64,000 nt of DNA from Amaurobius ferox (lineage: Eukaryota > Arthropoda > Arachnida > Araneae > Amaurobiidae), in the NCBI GenBank assembly GCA_951213105.1, contig OX578138.1, forward strand, positions 68,235,537-68,299,536. Reading direction: 5' to 3'. The notes beneath the pieces were generated by a model. The model made no database searches. It had not been told where the DNA came from and saw nothing but the letters and a program-made list of their open reading frames with translations. The translations under genes were made by a program, and so were the position numbers. Below, one piece after another: positions 10,426-22,160 of the stretch (position 1 is the stretch's first letter; every line of letters starts with the position of its first letter).

Positions 10426-12299
10426 TTTGAGAAGATTTTGCGGTTTTTCATTTCTTAATATTAAATAAATAATTATTTTAAGAGATATTCGCTTGGATAT
10501 TTAAAATCAGAAAAAATTCTCTATAAATATCAATTGGTTTTAAGAGCTTTAAAAAAAATCGGAATTGTTCTTTGTATAATTTTGTCATCACTAAAATATC
10601 ATTATGTCGTAAATAAGAAACTTTAAACAAATGGAACAATAATAAATTGGATCATAACTTAAACATTTGTGTGAAACAGATTCAGTAAGCAGATGTACGT
10701 TTCGAAAATCTTTGAATTTCATTCTTTTGTGCTATCAAGCCTGGACCAGGACGCCCGAATGAGATTTAAATCATGATGGGCTGTCTCCATAGTGACAAAA
10801 CGACAAAAACTAACGCGGTTTCCACAAGTGTGGAAAAATTAAGGTAAAGGAAATTAAGCAATGGAAAAGCAAATAAAATGCAGAGGATATAAACTCAAAG
10901 TTTTATACCCCTTCGCCTCCACCCAAAAATATAACAGAAACAAGTAATTGGACGTGGTCATGCCGTATTTCGAAGAAATATGGTGGCAACATATATTTAT
11001 TATGGATACCCTATGAAACAAAATAAATGAAGAAATATTTTAATTTTATAATACATTTTTATTATTTTTTAAAAAAATAATTCAGTATTAAATACTGAGA
11101 AGGCGGCAAAAATGTTTTTTGTCTGTACATAGCTGTGTATTTGAGTTTAAAACTATAACTCTGATTTGCTTTGAGCAGCAACAACAAGGTACAAACATAG
11201 TAATTAGCAATTTCACTAAATCAAATATAATTATATTCTTATTGTTTTATAATGGTTGTTTTATGCGGCCAAGGAACTTTGCTACCAACGCATAGAAATC
11301 GTAAATTCAATATTTTAAACATTGAAGTTTTTTTTTTTACGAATATTGCGATATTAGTTATTTTTTTATATTTTACTATTTTCAAACTGATGACTTTGAC
11401 CCTAACCTAATTGTACTTGTTTCAACTCCTTTGACACCGCAGCTTTACCGGTTGACAAACAATAATTCATTTATCAGTATCATATAGTATTTTTAATGGA
11501 TATAAAATAATAAAATACAATATTTTCTTAAAACTAAGGAGCAAATAGGAACATCCAACAGTAGAAAGCATTCAGTTATACGAAATATATATTTCTTATA
11601 AATTTTGGTGCATGAAGGATAAGGTAGAAAAAAATGGAGTAAAATAAAATACTGTTTCAATATAGAGTGCAATCACGCCTCACAGTAATGCAGTACTTAA
11701 CTATGATATTTCATGCTGTTCATGACGGTGTGCAGGAGCTCAATCCATATAAATAAAATTGAAAATTTGTCTGTCTGTATGTATGTTTGTCTCTTCATCA
11801 CGGGAGAACGACTGAACAGAATTTAATAAATTTCGTGGGTGGCCTTGAAATAGCTCCACTTCAAATTTAATCCATGTTTCGAGATTTTAGACCAGGGGCT
11901 GTCGAGATATTAATGAAAAACGAAATATTTCACAGGGATTCTCCCCTCTAACTCCCTGGTTCCTCCAAACGAGAAAGGTTGAAAACCCCTGGTTTAAAAC
12001 GTGAAAGTGAATTAAAACTCTATCTCTGAGTTTGGTTGGAGTTTATTGCGCTTATCAGTCACTTTTGAAAATCGCAGGTTTGGAAGATGAATTTAAATGA
12101 AAACGCTATTTCCATGGTTTATTTTTCACAGGCTCTTACTCAACAATGAAAACTATTAAGCAATCAAAATCATTATTTAATTACCAACATTTCATAAGGA
12201 AGGTTTTTTCTTATATCATGTCACTCTTCAATGCAATCAAATCAAATATATCGATCAACTTATATAATAGAATAGCAAATCAATAGATCACAAAAGTCA
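10426..12299. other. Unassigned non-coding DNA with one old interspersed repeat
   Basis: No exon seen. At about 11745-11995 a segment with (GTCT)n, followed by the phrase gagaacgactgaacagaatt and a pyrimidine-rich end, looks like an old interspersed repeat. The rest is AT-rich and unique as far as can be judged. Confidence 0.4.
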
Positions 12300-12747
12300 T
12301 TTTATTAAAAATATCCTTCAGACGTGCATACAATCTTTAAAAATGCCAGAGCGCTTTCGGGTATAAACATACCTTTCCTCAGCGGCTTTAAAATAACAAA
12401 AAATTATCAACATATTTAAATACAATCTACTACCGGCAAGCTGAATTTTCATATCCTAAATTTGACATTACCACAAAATATATTTTATGCATCTATACAC
12501 TAGATTTAAAAATTACAAAAATTATGAAATCAAGAAAACATATTGTCATAAGCCAGTTTAAACATCAATTTACAAAATTAAATTTTATCAATTAAAGGTA
12601 ACTTTGTAAAGGTTTGATTCGCATGGAATCAAGAACGAGTCGCCAAGCATATATTAAAACATGTACGGGGTCAAAATTGCAAATGGAAGTTCGATATAGA
12701 TAAGTAAAAAGGGATTCGAAGGGTAAAATCGACCGGCGATATAGACA
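12300..12747 (-). mobile_element. Penelope-like element, 3' part with hammerhead-like motif
   Basis: On the minus strand, 12740-12600 is open for about 45 codons and starts RRSILPFESLF. This echoes RSILHYESLLI at the end of the Penelope coding fragment upstream (about 14340). Further downstream, 12390-12340 has a segment typical of Penelope tails: CTGAGGA, a five-base-pair hairpin GGTAT-GTTT-ATACC, then CGAAAGCG. It lies directly next to family A copy A1, which separates it from the coding fragment. Confidence 0.55.
12340..12390 (-). ncRNA. Candidate minimal hammerhead ribozyme, degenerate
   Basis: Minus-strand order: AAAGCCG (stem I 5'), CTGAGGA (core CUGANGA), stem II GGTAT/ATACC with loop GTTT, GAAA (core), GCGC (possible very short palindromic stem III), TC, then TGGCATTT (stem I 3', pairing GCCG with UGGC by one wobble). 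Penelope elements are known to carry minimal hammerheads with short stem III. An unpaired AA against C at the base of stem II makes activity doubtful. Confidence 0.4.
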
Positions 12748-14320
12748 AACAAAAAATATCAATCATGATTAAAGCATTGATTATGAAACACTTTCCAACT
12801 TCAATGCAATTTTATTTAAACATCTCTAAAATGCAATACATTCCTAAGTAATATATTAAAACTTATCACAATACTACATTAATTTATTATATTTGAAAAC
12901 TTAAACCTTCATCGAAAAAAGTGAACTTCATTCAAATGACGGCATTGAAATATAATTTGCCTGGTTTAAACATCTCTAAAATGCGATACATTCCTCGGTA
13001 ATATTTTTAAAATCATCATAATACTACAAAAATTTATTATATTTGAAATCTTCATCGAAAATAATTGACATTCATTCAAATGACGTCATAGAAAAAATAA
13101 CACGCCTGGCTCTCTCTATAAAAGCAGCATTTCATTCATAACATTTTCCCAATCATTTCATTCATCACAGTACTAAAATAATTTATTTTATTTACACTTC
13201 ATTCAAATGACGGCATTGAAATATAATTTGCCTGGTTTAAACATCTCTAAAATGCGATACATTCCTCGGTAATATTTTTAAAATTATCATAATACTACAA
13301 ACATTTATTATATTTGAAAACTTCATCGAAAACAACTGACATTCATTCAAATGACGTCATAGAAAAAATAACACGCCTGGCTCTCTCTGTAAAAGCAGCA
13401 TTTCATTCATAACATTTTCCCAATCATTTCATTCATCACAGTACTAAAATAATTTATTTTATTTAAAAACTTAAGACCATGGAGCTACAAGTAATTAAAC
13501 TCTGTGCTTAAAACTTCATGGAAAAGATTCGTCCTTCTCTGTGTAAAATCAATGAATATTTCATTTATATCAGCTATGCAGACTGCATGATCTAAATACC
13601 TTTGCGTTAAAAAAATACAACAATTCTTATACAACTCATCCTACATATTTTGCTGTTTACATTTTACATAAGTGAAAAATAGGCTTCGTTGTAGAAATAA
13701 TCAAATTGGGATGATCATTTAAATTCAAATATATAGTCATTGCGTTGTTTCAGTATGTAGATGCACAGAATTTAAGCAAAAATAAAGACGTTTTAGGACG
13801 AATATAACACTCAATATGAATTAAAAATAACTTTAAAAATCACGATTTGGAGACAAGATGGATGCCGTAGTATATTTTGAAGTGGGTCAAGTGATCTTTC
13901 CATATCATGGTCACGTGACCGCTTCATATAAAAGGTGTAATTATTATTTTAATTTTTATTTAAAAAACTACAGAATATATTTTGCTGAATTTTTTTTATA
14001 TATTTTATGGAATAATTTGAATATTACCTAAACTTTTCGAAGCAATTTGTGAATTTTAAATCCGCTTAAAAAATGTTTGAAAAATTATGTCCCATAGGGT
14101 TCAATATATTTCATTTTATCAACCCGGGTTCAATCCAAAACTAATTGCGGGATATTATTCATTTATATTCCTATAGGTCCCACAGACCGTCTGAACAACA
14201 TACTAAAATTTTATTTTGATTAAATCATTTTTACGTCAGATATCGTGCTAACGGACAGACAGACAGACAGACAGAATGAACAAAGTTATAAACACTTTTC
14301 AACTTTGTTGTAAAGTGTTA
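12748..14320 (+). mobile_element. Family A element, copy A1 (HINE/DINE-1-like, non-autonomous)
   Basis: Starts near the AACAAG(A)nATCAATCATG consensus, followed by an imperfect hairpin (AATCATG...GCATTGATT) and a subterminal AAACACTTTCCAACTT. Ends with the hairpin AACACTTTTCAAC-TTT-GTTGTAAAGTGTT at 14291-14319, preceded by a (CAGA)n tract. It carries an extra 271-bp internal tandem duplication (12926-13196 and 13197 to about 13467), so it is the longest copy. It contains no coding capacity. It separates the two parts of a Penelope fragment; short diverged direct repeats of about 37 bp lie on both sides (12700-12737 and 14322-14358). Confidence 0.82.
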
Positions 14321-14324
14321 ATAA

Positions 14325-14890
14325 GAAGGGATTCGTAGTGTAAAATAGACCGGGGATTATTACAATTGATCCAAAGAAAAGATTTTTCAAAAAGAGTTTG
14401 AAAATTATTATTAATTACAAATTGGGAAAAATTAGTCAATTGTCTACAATTATTAACGTCTCTAGCATGTTCTGCCAATTGAATACCAACTGTACGTTTA
14501 GTGGTACCTATATCAAACTTATAAACGTCATCTGGGGAAAGAAAGGTACAATATATACCGCTGTATGACTTTTAAAGTTATCTTTATTCCCGAATTTATC
14601 AGTACGAATACGATTAAATAAAGTGGTAACAGTCGAGTGCGCGGGTCTAAAATAAAACTCGGCACAAAATTTGATAAGATGACGAAATATATTTGTTAGG
14701 TAAGGAAAACTGGCTTTAAAAGGCAAACGGTCATTAATGGGGATAAGTTGAGAATTGGGTTGAATAAAATTAGGGCGAATATTCGGAAATATTTTATAAA
14801 CAAACTCGAAAGAGAAACCGGAATCCTGACCAAGTTTAAAGATGAAATCATCTTTAAACTTGGTCTTTAACTTGGATTTAAGATTTCATC
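14325..14890 (-). pseudogene. Penelope-like element fragment (end of RT and GIY-YIG endonuclease)
   Basis: From about 14890 to 14545 one frame reads DFIFKLGQDSGFSF... to LPFKASFPYLTNIFRHLIK and YFRPAHSTVTTLFNRIRTDK, the pattern that follows the reverse transcriptase in Penelope-like elements, then HTAVYIVPF, the start of GIY-YIG. A frameshift near 14540 moves to a second frame with DVYKFDIGTTKRTVGIQLAE followed by HARDV, the core of a GIY-YIG nuclease, ending RSILHYESLLI at about 14335. Penelope enzymes copy RNA and cut DNA through this C-terminal nuclease. The 5' two thirds, including the RT active site, are absent. The copy is broken by a frameshift and by insertion of A1. Confidence 0.72.
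14828..14865. repeat. Perfect palindrome, 18-bp arms
   Basis: The 18-base arm gaccaagtttaaagatga is followed by aa and then its exact reverse complement. It lies at the upstream break of the Penelope fragment and may mark a foldback or template-switch event. Confidence 0.9.
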
Positions 14891-15520
14891 TTCAAATCAT
14901 TTTTTCATCTTTTGCATGCCAGCTAATCGCATACCCCGTTTAATCGCATACACTAGGATGGAATTTAGTGTATGCAATTGAACGGGTCCAACTGATTGGG
15001 CTATTCCATCCTGACGAGTATATGATAAGCACAAAACCGTTTCATGGATGCTGTTATTTGTGACAATATCGTGATCTTTCTGTGAAATTAGCTGAAACCA
15101 GTTCTGATATTATTTTAAAACACTACATATATTTTATTTTGAGCTAAGATACCCAAAATTACCCAATTTTATTTGCTCGGCATAATGCTATGCTTTACCT
15201 CATTTATCCTATATATTTAATCAAAACAGATTACGGCTGTTAATTAATTATCGGTTAATTAAAACAGTCTGGGAATTCTCACGTGAAGTAGTTTGTGAAA
15301 TACCAACCTTGATTACAGGAATAAATTTTAACGAAGTTGAAAGCCCTTGATGGGGATCTTTAGTTAAATAATGAGCAGTCGTATGGATTCTTTGAAATAT
15401 GCTACTGTGAAATGAGATTTATTATTTGTGTCTTATTTTTAATGTTACAGATACAACGGAAAGTCATATATAGTGAATTGTTCTTATATATTTAAATAGT
15501 ATTGAAAAAATACTATATAA
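14891..15520. other. Unassigned AT-rich DNA
   Basis: No exon or structured repeat is visible apart from short inverted words such as taattaattatcggttaatta near 15241. Confidence 0.45.
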
Positions 15521-15627
15521 AACAAGAAATATCAATCATGCATAATTATGAAACACTTTCCAACTGGAATGCAATCCTCTAAATGTGTCGCATCTCTAAA
15601 ATGCGATACATTCGGCGATGATATTGT

Positions 15628-15664
15628 TAACACTTTACAACAAAGTTGAAAAGTGTTTATGACT
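15628..15664 (-). repeat. Solo family A hairpin terminus inside A2
   Basis: The phrase aacactttacaacaaagttg and its continuation to tatgactttgtt stands alone here, opposite in orientation to A2. Comparison with A5 and A7 shows uninterrupted sequence at this point. Confidence 0.75.
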
Positions 15665-16210
15665 TTGTTCTTAATTATCACAGAAATACAATAATTTATT
15701 TTACTTGAAAACTTAAAACTTCATTGAAAAAAATAAACTTTATACAAATGACGTCATCGAAATATAGATCTTCTGGCTCTCTATGTAAAAGCAATGGATA
15801 TTTCATTCATACACTTTTATTTCAGACTCTAGAGTTAATAATTTTGAGTGAAAAAAAATTCGTTTACAACTCATCTTACAATCACTTGTTTACCTTTCCC
15901 GGCCACACATTAAGCTACCATAAACCTTCGGGTTGGTCGTGGGGTCAGGGTCTTCAATCAATCAATCACTTGTTTACATTCTGCATTCATTAAAATGAGA
16001 TTTCGTTGTAGAAATAATTAAAGTTTGATGATCATTAAAACTCAAAAGTATTGTAATTGCATTGGCGCAGAATATAGATGCACAAAAAATACGTAAAAAT
16101 AAAGCGGTTTTAGGACTGATGCAACACTGAATATAAATGTAAAAGAACTTTAAGAATCACGATTTTTACTTTGGGAAAAAAAGGTGGATGGCATATTTTA
16201 TTTTGAAGTG

Positions 16211-16270
16211 GGTCACGTGATCTCTTCATATAATGGTCACGTGATCTCTTCATGTAATGGTCACGTGATC
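16211..16270. repeat. Three tandem 24-bp units with CACGTG E-box palindrome
   Basis: GGTCACGTGATC starts at 16211, 16235 and 16259, separated by tcttcatataat-like spacers. Other family A copies have one or two units. Confidence 0.85.
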
Positions 16271-16666
16271 TATTTGTATAAAGGGTGTAATTATTATTTT
16301 AATTTTTATTTAAAAATATACCTAATATATTTTGCAGATTTTTTTTATATATTTTATGGGATAATTTGAATATTTCCTAAAATTTTTGAAGCAATTTGTG
16401 AATTTTAAATCCGCTTAAAAAATGTTTGAAAAATTAAGTCCCATAGGGTTCAATGTATTTCATTTTTTCAACCCGGGTTCAATCCTAAACTAATTGGGTG
16501 ATATTATTCATTTACACATTCTCATATGTTTCGCAGACCGTCTTAACAACATATTAAAAATTAATTTTGATAAAGTCATTTTTACGGCAGTTATCGTGCG
16601 AATGGATAGACAGGCAGATAGAATGATCAAAGTGATAAACACTTTTCAATTATGTTATAAAGTGTG

Positions 16667-17598
16667 ATTAATTAAAAGTATAGCAAGCCTCACTATTCGT
16701 GGAACAGATACGTTTTGTTAACAGAATCTATTAACCGAAGGTAATCTATTACTGGTTAATAGAATTTATTAACATCGATTTGCTCATTATTATTTATTAC
16801 ATAATAACGTTATAACTTTAAAAGATATATTTTTATGTATGTTTAGAATTAGTAAATGTACGAAATTATTATTTTAATATTACTGTCCACAGCACTTTTC
16901 TCTGACTCCATTCTTTTGGCAGCTCCCCTGAGGCTACAATGGCCAGCACAAAATTATCCGAATATTATCCGGAATACAAAATTATTCGATTATTAGTCCG
17001 AAAACATTCGAAAGTTATATTTTTGGAGCAAAAGTAATAGTCACGTCCACCTACGGTCAAACTGACCATCGTTAAAGTTACCACAGAACGGCGCTCCAGT
17101 TGAAAACCGTTGATATAACGAATTTGTAAATTCAAATATTATTATTTTAACATTACTTTTATGTACGTCCTAGAGTGAACCAACCGGCATTGCCTGGTCT
17201 TAAATAAGTGCCCATTAATAAATAATATTATGAGCACAAGATACCCATTTTGACTTCTCGTGCAGACGCGAAGCAAAAAGGAATATGCATGACACGAAAT
17301 AACATATAAATATGCACATCTAAATCTCAGCAACAATTGCATAGGAATGAATAGTGACAGGCTGTTAGGAAAAGTTTCCCTTAGTGGGGATTGGCTTCAA
17401 TAAATACAGAAACTTTGGAAAAGATCAGTATTCCCTCTTTCGCGGGGGAAAAGTTGTATTCTCTTACTTGTTAACGGCGTGACAAAGCAAGAGTCCTGTC
17501 CCGGATAAAAAAAAAAAACTTATAATTAATCAACCGATGGGTTTATGAATTTTTTTTCTGCAGCAATCTGTGATATTATACGTGAGTTATGAAAAAAA
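16667..17598. other. Unassigned DNA
   Basis: No exon recognised. Short imperfect repeats of attaac and attatccga words occur near 16720-17000. Confidence 0.4.
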
Positions 17599-18363
17599 TC
17601 TGATGTGGGAAACACATGACTTTCCTTATATAATGCAATGAATTTACTACATTTACAGTTAAGAAAAATGTTATTCTTATAGTAGATACTTATATTCTTT
17701 CAAAAATATTGAATTTTCTTCAATGAGTCGTCATTTTCATTGATTTAGCGTCATTTTTATCTATTTGGCGAGATTTTAGTTCATTTGGCAACAATTAAAA
17801 ATGTCGCCAAGTTGGCGACATTCCGCCAAATTCGTCGCCAAAATCTCGCCAAGCGTTATGGACGGAGAAATAAGTTATTCTTACAGCAGATAAATGACTA
17901 TTGGCGTTCAAATACAAAAGTATTACTCAAAAAATCTTTTTTCATGCATGGAACGAGCTAGATCCACGCGAATAATGTCACCAAATTTATCGCATGGTAT
18001 TACATATGAAAAGTGAACATGTTTCTCAATAGGAAATATTTTTTTTTTATTTTATGTAACTTTTTGATATTTTTTTTAAAAATGTGCAATAACTCGAGAA
18101 CGGTTCATGTTAGCGTTCTAAAATTGATGTCAATCGTTTTCTAATAAAAAATTACATTAGAAATGTCTATCTGCGTTACTTTATTAGCGGTTTTGATTTT
18201 TTGACGATTTTCTCAAAATTTCACTCGAAAATTTAGGAGGTTCTGAACATTCGATTGCGTATAAAAACAATAGACATCCAGTGTTTACGGATTGTGATTT
18301 ATGTACCAAATTTCGTTCAAATCGGTCCATTCGTTCGTCAGTTATCGTCTTCACAGACTCACT

Positions 18364-18427
<64 letters not shown>

Positions 18428-18552
18428 TCACTTCAAAAATGTTCGATTCGTGATCAGGGATGCTTGAAACGTGCTCTCCCGTCGGAAACTCGAATTCGAA
18501 TTTTCGACCCCGTCACAATACTTTCCTTATACATTATGTATATAAGGAAAGT
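17599..18552 (+). mobile_element. Family B hairpin-ended element, copy B1
   Basis: Starts ATCTGATGTGGGAAACACAT, carries a pure (CA)n tract at 18364-18422 near the 3' side, and ends in a hairpin ACTTTCCTTATA...TATAAGGAAAGT at 18520-18552. The same start and the same hairpin end occur in B3 and B4. Non-coding. The layout (unique head, microsatellite, terminal hairpin) parallels family A. Confidence 0.7.
18364..18422. repeat. (CA)n microsatellite in B1
   Basis: About 29 uninterrupted CA units. Confidence 0.98.
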
Positions 18553-19976
18553 AAAAATATAGCAAGTTAATTTCTGCATATCTTAAAAGAAAAATCTGAG
18601 AGGTTTAAAACGCACGAAAAATGTATATTTTTTAAATATTGATTAAATCGACTGATTGTATGGATTTCGCTAACGGTTTATTTGAAAGATAATTTTTCAA
18701 TCTTTCCCATGGTATCAAGATGGAAACTATGATAATATTTTAGGTCACTATGATAATATTTTAGCTTGGTATGATAATATAAGCTATATATAATATTTTA
18801 GGTGTGTAAATATCGGCCAAATTGAAAAAAAACATAAAATAACTATAAATCTAATTCGAAATTTAAAACAAAAATATCACCGCGGTACAGCTATTCGGGT
18901 CCAGAAATACCTGTGTACCAAATTTCATGACCATACGATGCTTAGATTTCAGACTGCACAGACTGCATAGACAGACGCAGAGACAGACGCACAGACACAC
19001 AGACATCTTCCTTTATTAAGTAAGATAAAATTAGTAAATTCGCAAATTATTTTGATATATTCTTTTGTATTGATGTTCGCACTGATCTTCTGGTGGTAAA
19101 ATTGGTCACTTTCAGAACATCAAACTATGGACCCATAACGTATAGGACAAAACGTAGACATGTATTTATTATTGTTATATTTATGGACTTATAGAAAAAA
19201 AGTAAATATATATGTTGAGAGTAATTGAGAAATTTTACTATGTAAAAACGTATTGTGAAACATACAATTACTTCCTCAGAGTATTGAACTTAAATTGAGC
19301 TGGAATTGAGCGTTTTATCGGAATAGGAGGCAAAACTCAAGCTTCCTTCTTCGAAGCATGTTACCAACACAACTACTCTGACCATTTAGGGAATTCTCTT
19401 GAAGTATCTTGCACTATTAAATATATTTTGCATTATTAAATATATTTTAAAATATTGTTACGGAGCGTATCCAAATATATTTATCCAAATATAGCTCCAA
19501 ATATATTTTATTTTGCGATAATATAGATTTAGAACTTTAATTTATATCAGGCGTTTAGCTGCCTAGTTTTCCCAACTGTTTAATCAAAGCAATTTTTGGT
19601 TTAAATAAATGGGTTAATTTAAACAGCCAAGAATTATCTTGATATGTAGCTTATTTAATATTTAGCTCGATTACAAGACAAGAAGTAGCGAAGTAGAAAG
19701 CCCTTAATGGTACATCGTTGCATCGATTATAAACACTTGCGAAAATCCTTTGAAAAATGCGAATGCAGTAGTAGAATGAAAATGAAGTACAGCGATTTAG
19801 TTTGAGGTTCAGTAAAGTAGTTTGCGCATAAAATTCATTAAAATAGAAATATTTATTGAAATTTGCTTTGATGAAGTGGATTGCCAAATACAAGATCCCC
19901 TTTTGATATTCAATTCGATGTAATTATACAAATATCGCGATTCTATTATTGTATTCCTACAAATCCGATTTTATTT
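18553..19976. other. Unassigned DNA with a short old repeat
   Basis: At about 18890-19025 a segment ending in CAGACGCAGAGACAGA-type simple sequence resembles the tail of an interspersed repeat. An ATGATAATATTTTAG unit repeats three times at 18730-18800. No exon seen. Confidence 0.4.
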
Positions 19977-21275
19977 ACTTTAATGTATATAGGGAAAGTA
20001 TTGTGATGGGTCGCAAATTTGAAGACGGTAAAGCACATGTTACCCTAAAGCCAAACGGTCAAGTCAAACGCTTTTGAGGGAATGTAGCGCCAGAACGCGT
20101 GGGTGCGTTTGTGTGTGTGTGTGTGTGTTGCAGTGTCCACTTCGACAATAAAAGTTTATAAATTCGCCCCAGTAGTTCAACAGTAGAGCTTTGACTGGCC
20201 AATACGAAGGTCAGTGGTTCGATTCCCAGTTGAGGCAGCAAAGTTCTTTATAATGGATCTCGAACAAATTTACCCTGTAGTTTAGTGCAAAGATGCCTTA
20301 GACCTGAAAGTGACCTTAGTACGTCTAGTACAAATTCTGTTGGCTCTGGTATACGGAGTGCCGAATTCAAATCGGGTGGTCAATGATCTCGCAGGATGCT
20401 GACCTGGAGGATAAAAATTGCAGGTAGGAGTCTAACCTGAGGCAAAAATAAGCAGGAGGCGGTCAGTCAGATTGCCAATTGCACTTCTATCTGGCATTAC
20501 GTAGTCGAGAACGCACAGTTCACTTCGATGATAAGAGCTTGCAATTTCATTCCCGTAGCTCAACTGTAGAGCGACGACTTTACACAACCAAGATTCGTGG
20601 TTCGATTCCAGGTTGAGAGAGCAATGGCTCTTTACAGTGTGTGTGCGTGCGTGTGTATGTGTGTGTGTGTGTGCCCTTAACACTGCGGATGCGATATTTT
20701 CCATACAAATGAAGCGTTTTCAAAATAATTTGTTATGATTATTACAATCCGTGATCGCTGAAAGGCTATTTAATTTAAACTCAACCACATACATGTTCGG
20801 AAAAGAACATCGTCTCTCAAATTTTCAATAAATTCTTGAAAAAATACTTCAATAATCATAAAGGAATAACAATTTCATATGCAATATTTCATTAGAAAAC
20901 GAATAATACAAAGTTTAGAACGCTAGCACGAATCCTTCTCCCGATATTGCACGATTTGAGAATGAATATTTCAAAGAAAAAATTTAAAAATGAAGACTTT
21001 TAACATTGCTAAATAAATAATCATTTCATAAGTAATTTTTTATTATAAAACGAATGACAAAAATTTTAGAAAGCTAGCATGAACGATTCACGAGACATTA
21101 CACGTTATCAAATGAATTTGTAAACAAAAAAAAGAAAATGCATAAAATTAATAAAGTAACGGCTTTTATAAAATATTTTCACTTTCTATATGCGATATAA
21201 TGTTACAAATCTGTAAACATTTTTTTCGTGGATCTAATTGGTTCCATTCACGTCAGAAGATACTTATTGTAATAG
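19977..21275 (-). mobile_element. Family B element, copy B2, split by composite repeat D1
   Basis: The left end has the family hairpin (ACTTT...GGGAAAGT). The segment 20700-21250 matches the B1 interior in reverse, with repeated blocks about gctagcacgaat. The (TG)n tract is interrupted at 20128-20640 by family D. The right boundary is uncertain. Confidence 0.55.
20128..20640 (+). mobile_element. Composite repeat with two tRNA-like modules, copy D1
   Basis: Two tRNA-like modules, at 20169-20240 and 20552-20622, each with an A-box-like TAGYTCAACNGTAGAGC and a B-box GGTTCGATTCC, flank a segment of about 310 bp. The segment carries the D signatures (GTGACCTTAGTACG near 20310, ACCTGGAGGATAAAAATTGC near 20402, GGTCAGTCAGATTG near 20460). 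It sits inside the (TG)n tract of B2, with TG repeats on both sides. It has no coding capacity. Confidence 0.75.
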
Positions 21276-21547
21276 TTTCAGATTTTATGGCCAAAGGATT
21301 CGTCAATATTCATTTATGGCACGGGACATAATTAACTGTCACTGGTAATTTGATGATGATTTTGCAGAGTATGAATATGTAATTCTGTTTCGACTTATAA
21401 GTTGTCAAAGGCAGCCGATATCAATTTACGTAAAGTTAACACAATGCCCAAAACTTCAGTGCTGTGAATTTTGCACATCATTATTTCGTTGTAACGTGAT
21501 TGCATTCTAAACAGAAAATCATATACTGCCGGTATCAGATTTTTACT

Positions 21548-22160
21548 TTCTCATACTACGTAATATAATATAAAGAAAGTATTGTTTTTACGAAAATTTT
21601 CGAATTCCGGATTTTGATGCCAATATATATTTTAAGATCTACTGAATACGACCTTCTGTCTGTCTGTCTGTCTGTCTGTGGCCGTTTTCTTGTGTATATC
21701 GTAGTGGCCACTGATATTAATGGATTTTCACGAAACTTCATACCGGGATTTGTTATAAAAAAATCTAGAACTAGATAGAATTTTTTTAATTTGAGCGAAA
21801 ATTTTGAATCAATGATTTATGGCTCAATGATCATGAGACTTAATAGTTTCAATCATTGCTGTGAAATATAGCCACGATACAATTTTCTTTGTTTATGACG
21901 TCAGCAGCCCCTCGATGGGGGAGGGGAAAATTTACCCCCGGGAGGTACATTGTCAAGCATGTCATCAATCGAAAGATTTGTTCAATCCCTTTAAAGTGAA
22001 GATTAATACGCTATAAGTGTAGTCATTTGGACACGTGATACCGATTTTTCTAAATCCCCCTTGTGAAATTTGAAAACAAAAATAAAGTAAAAAATTCTAC
22101 TAAAAACTACTTCGGGTATGATAAAGTCGAGTTGAGCCACACTTTAGTTAATTTTAATAC
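21548..22160 (-). mobile_element. Family C hairpin-ended element, copy C1
   Basis: The left end carries ACTTTCTCATACT...TAAAGAAAGT followed by attgtttttacgaaaa and a (CTGT)n tract at 21656-21678. The right part matches 47275-47490 and 48580-48660, where copy C2 is split by A6. Non-coding. Confidence 0.65.

Larger units (their letters stand above)
15521..16666 (+). mobile_element. Family A element, copy A2
   Basis: Begins AACAAGAAATATCAATCATG and ends with a degraded terminal hairpin at about 16636-16666. It has three copies of the CACGTG-containing unit (16211-16270) and a shortened CAGA tract. At 15628-15664 an isolated reverse-orientation copy of the family A hairpin terminus interrupts it. 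Confidence 0.8.

Noticed and set aside
16211..16270. CRISPR-like array of three regular repeats
   Set aside because: Units are 24 bp with near-identical spacers inside a mobile element of a eukaryote; simple tandem duplication explains it.
18184..18562. Cys-Val and Thr-His repeat frames
   Set aside because: Translation of the (CA)n tract of family B copy B1.
20162..20240. Functional tRNA gene
   Set aside because: A and B boxes are present, but the acceptor stem does not pair and the same module recurs in every copy of repeat D, so it is a repeat component.
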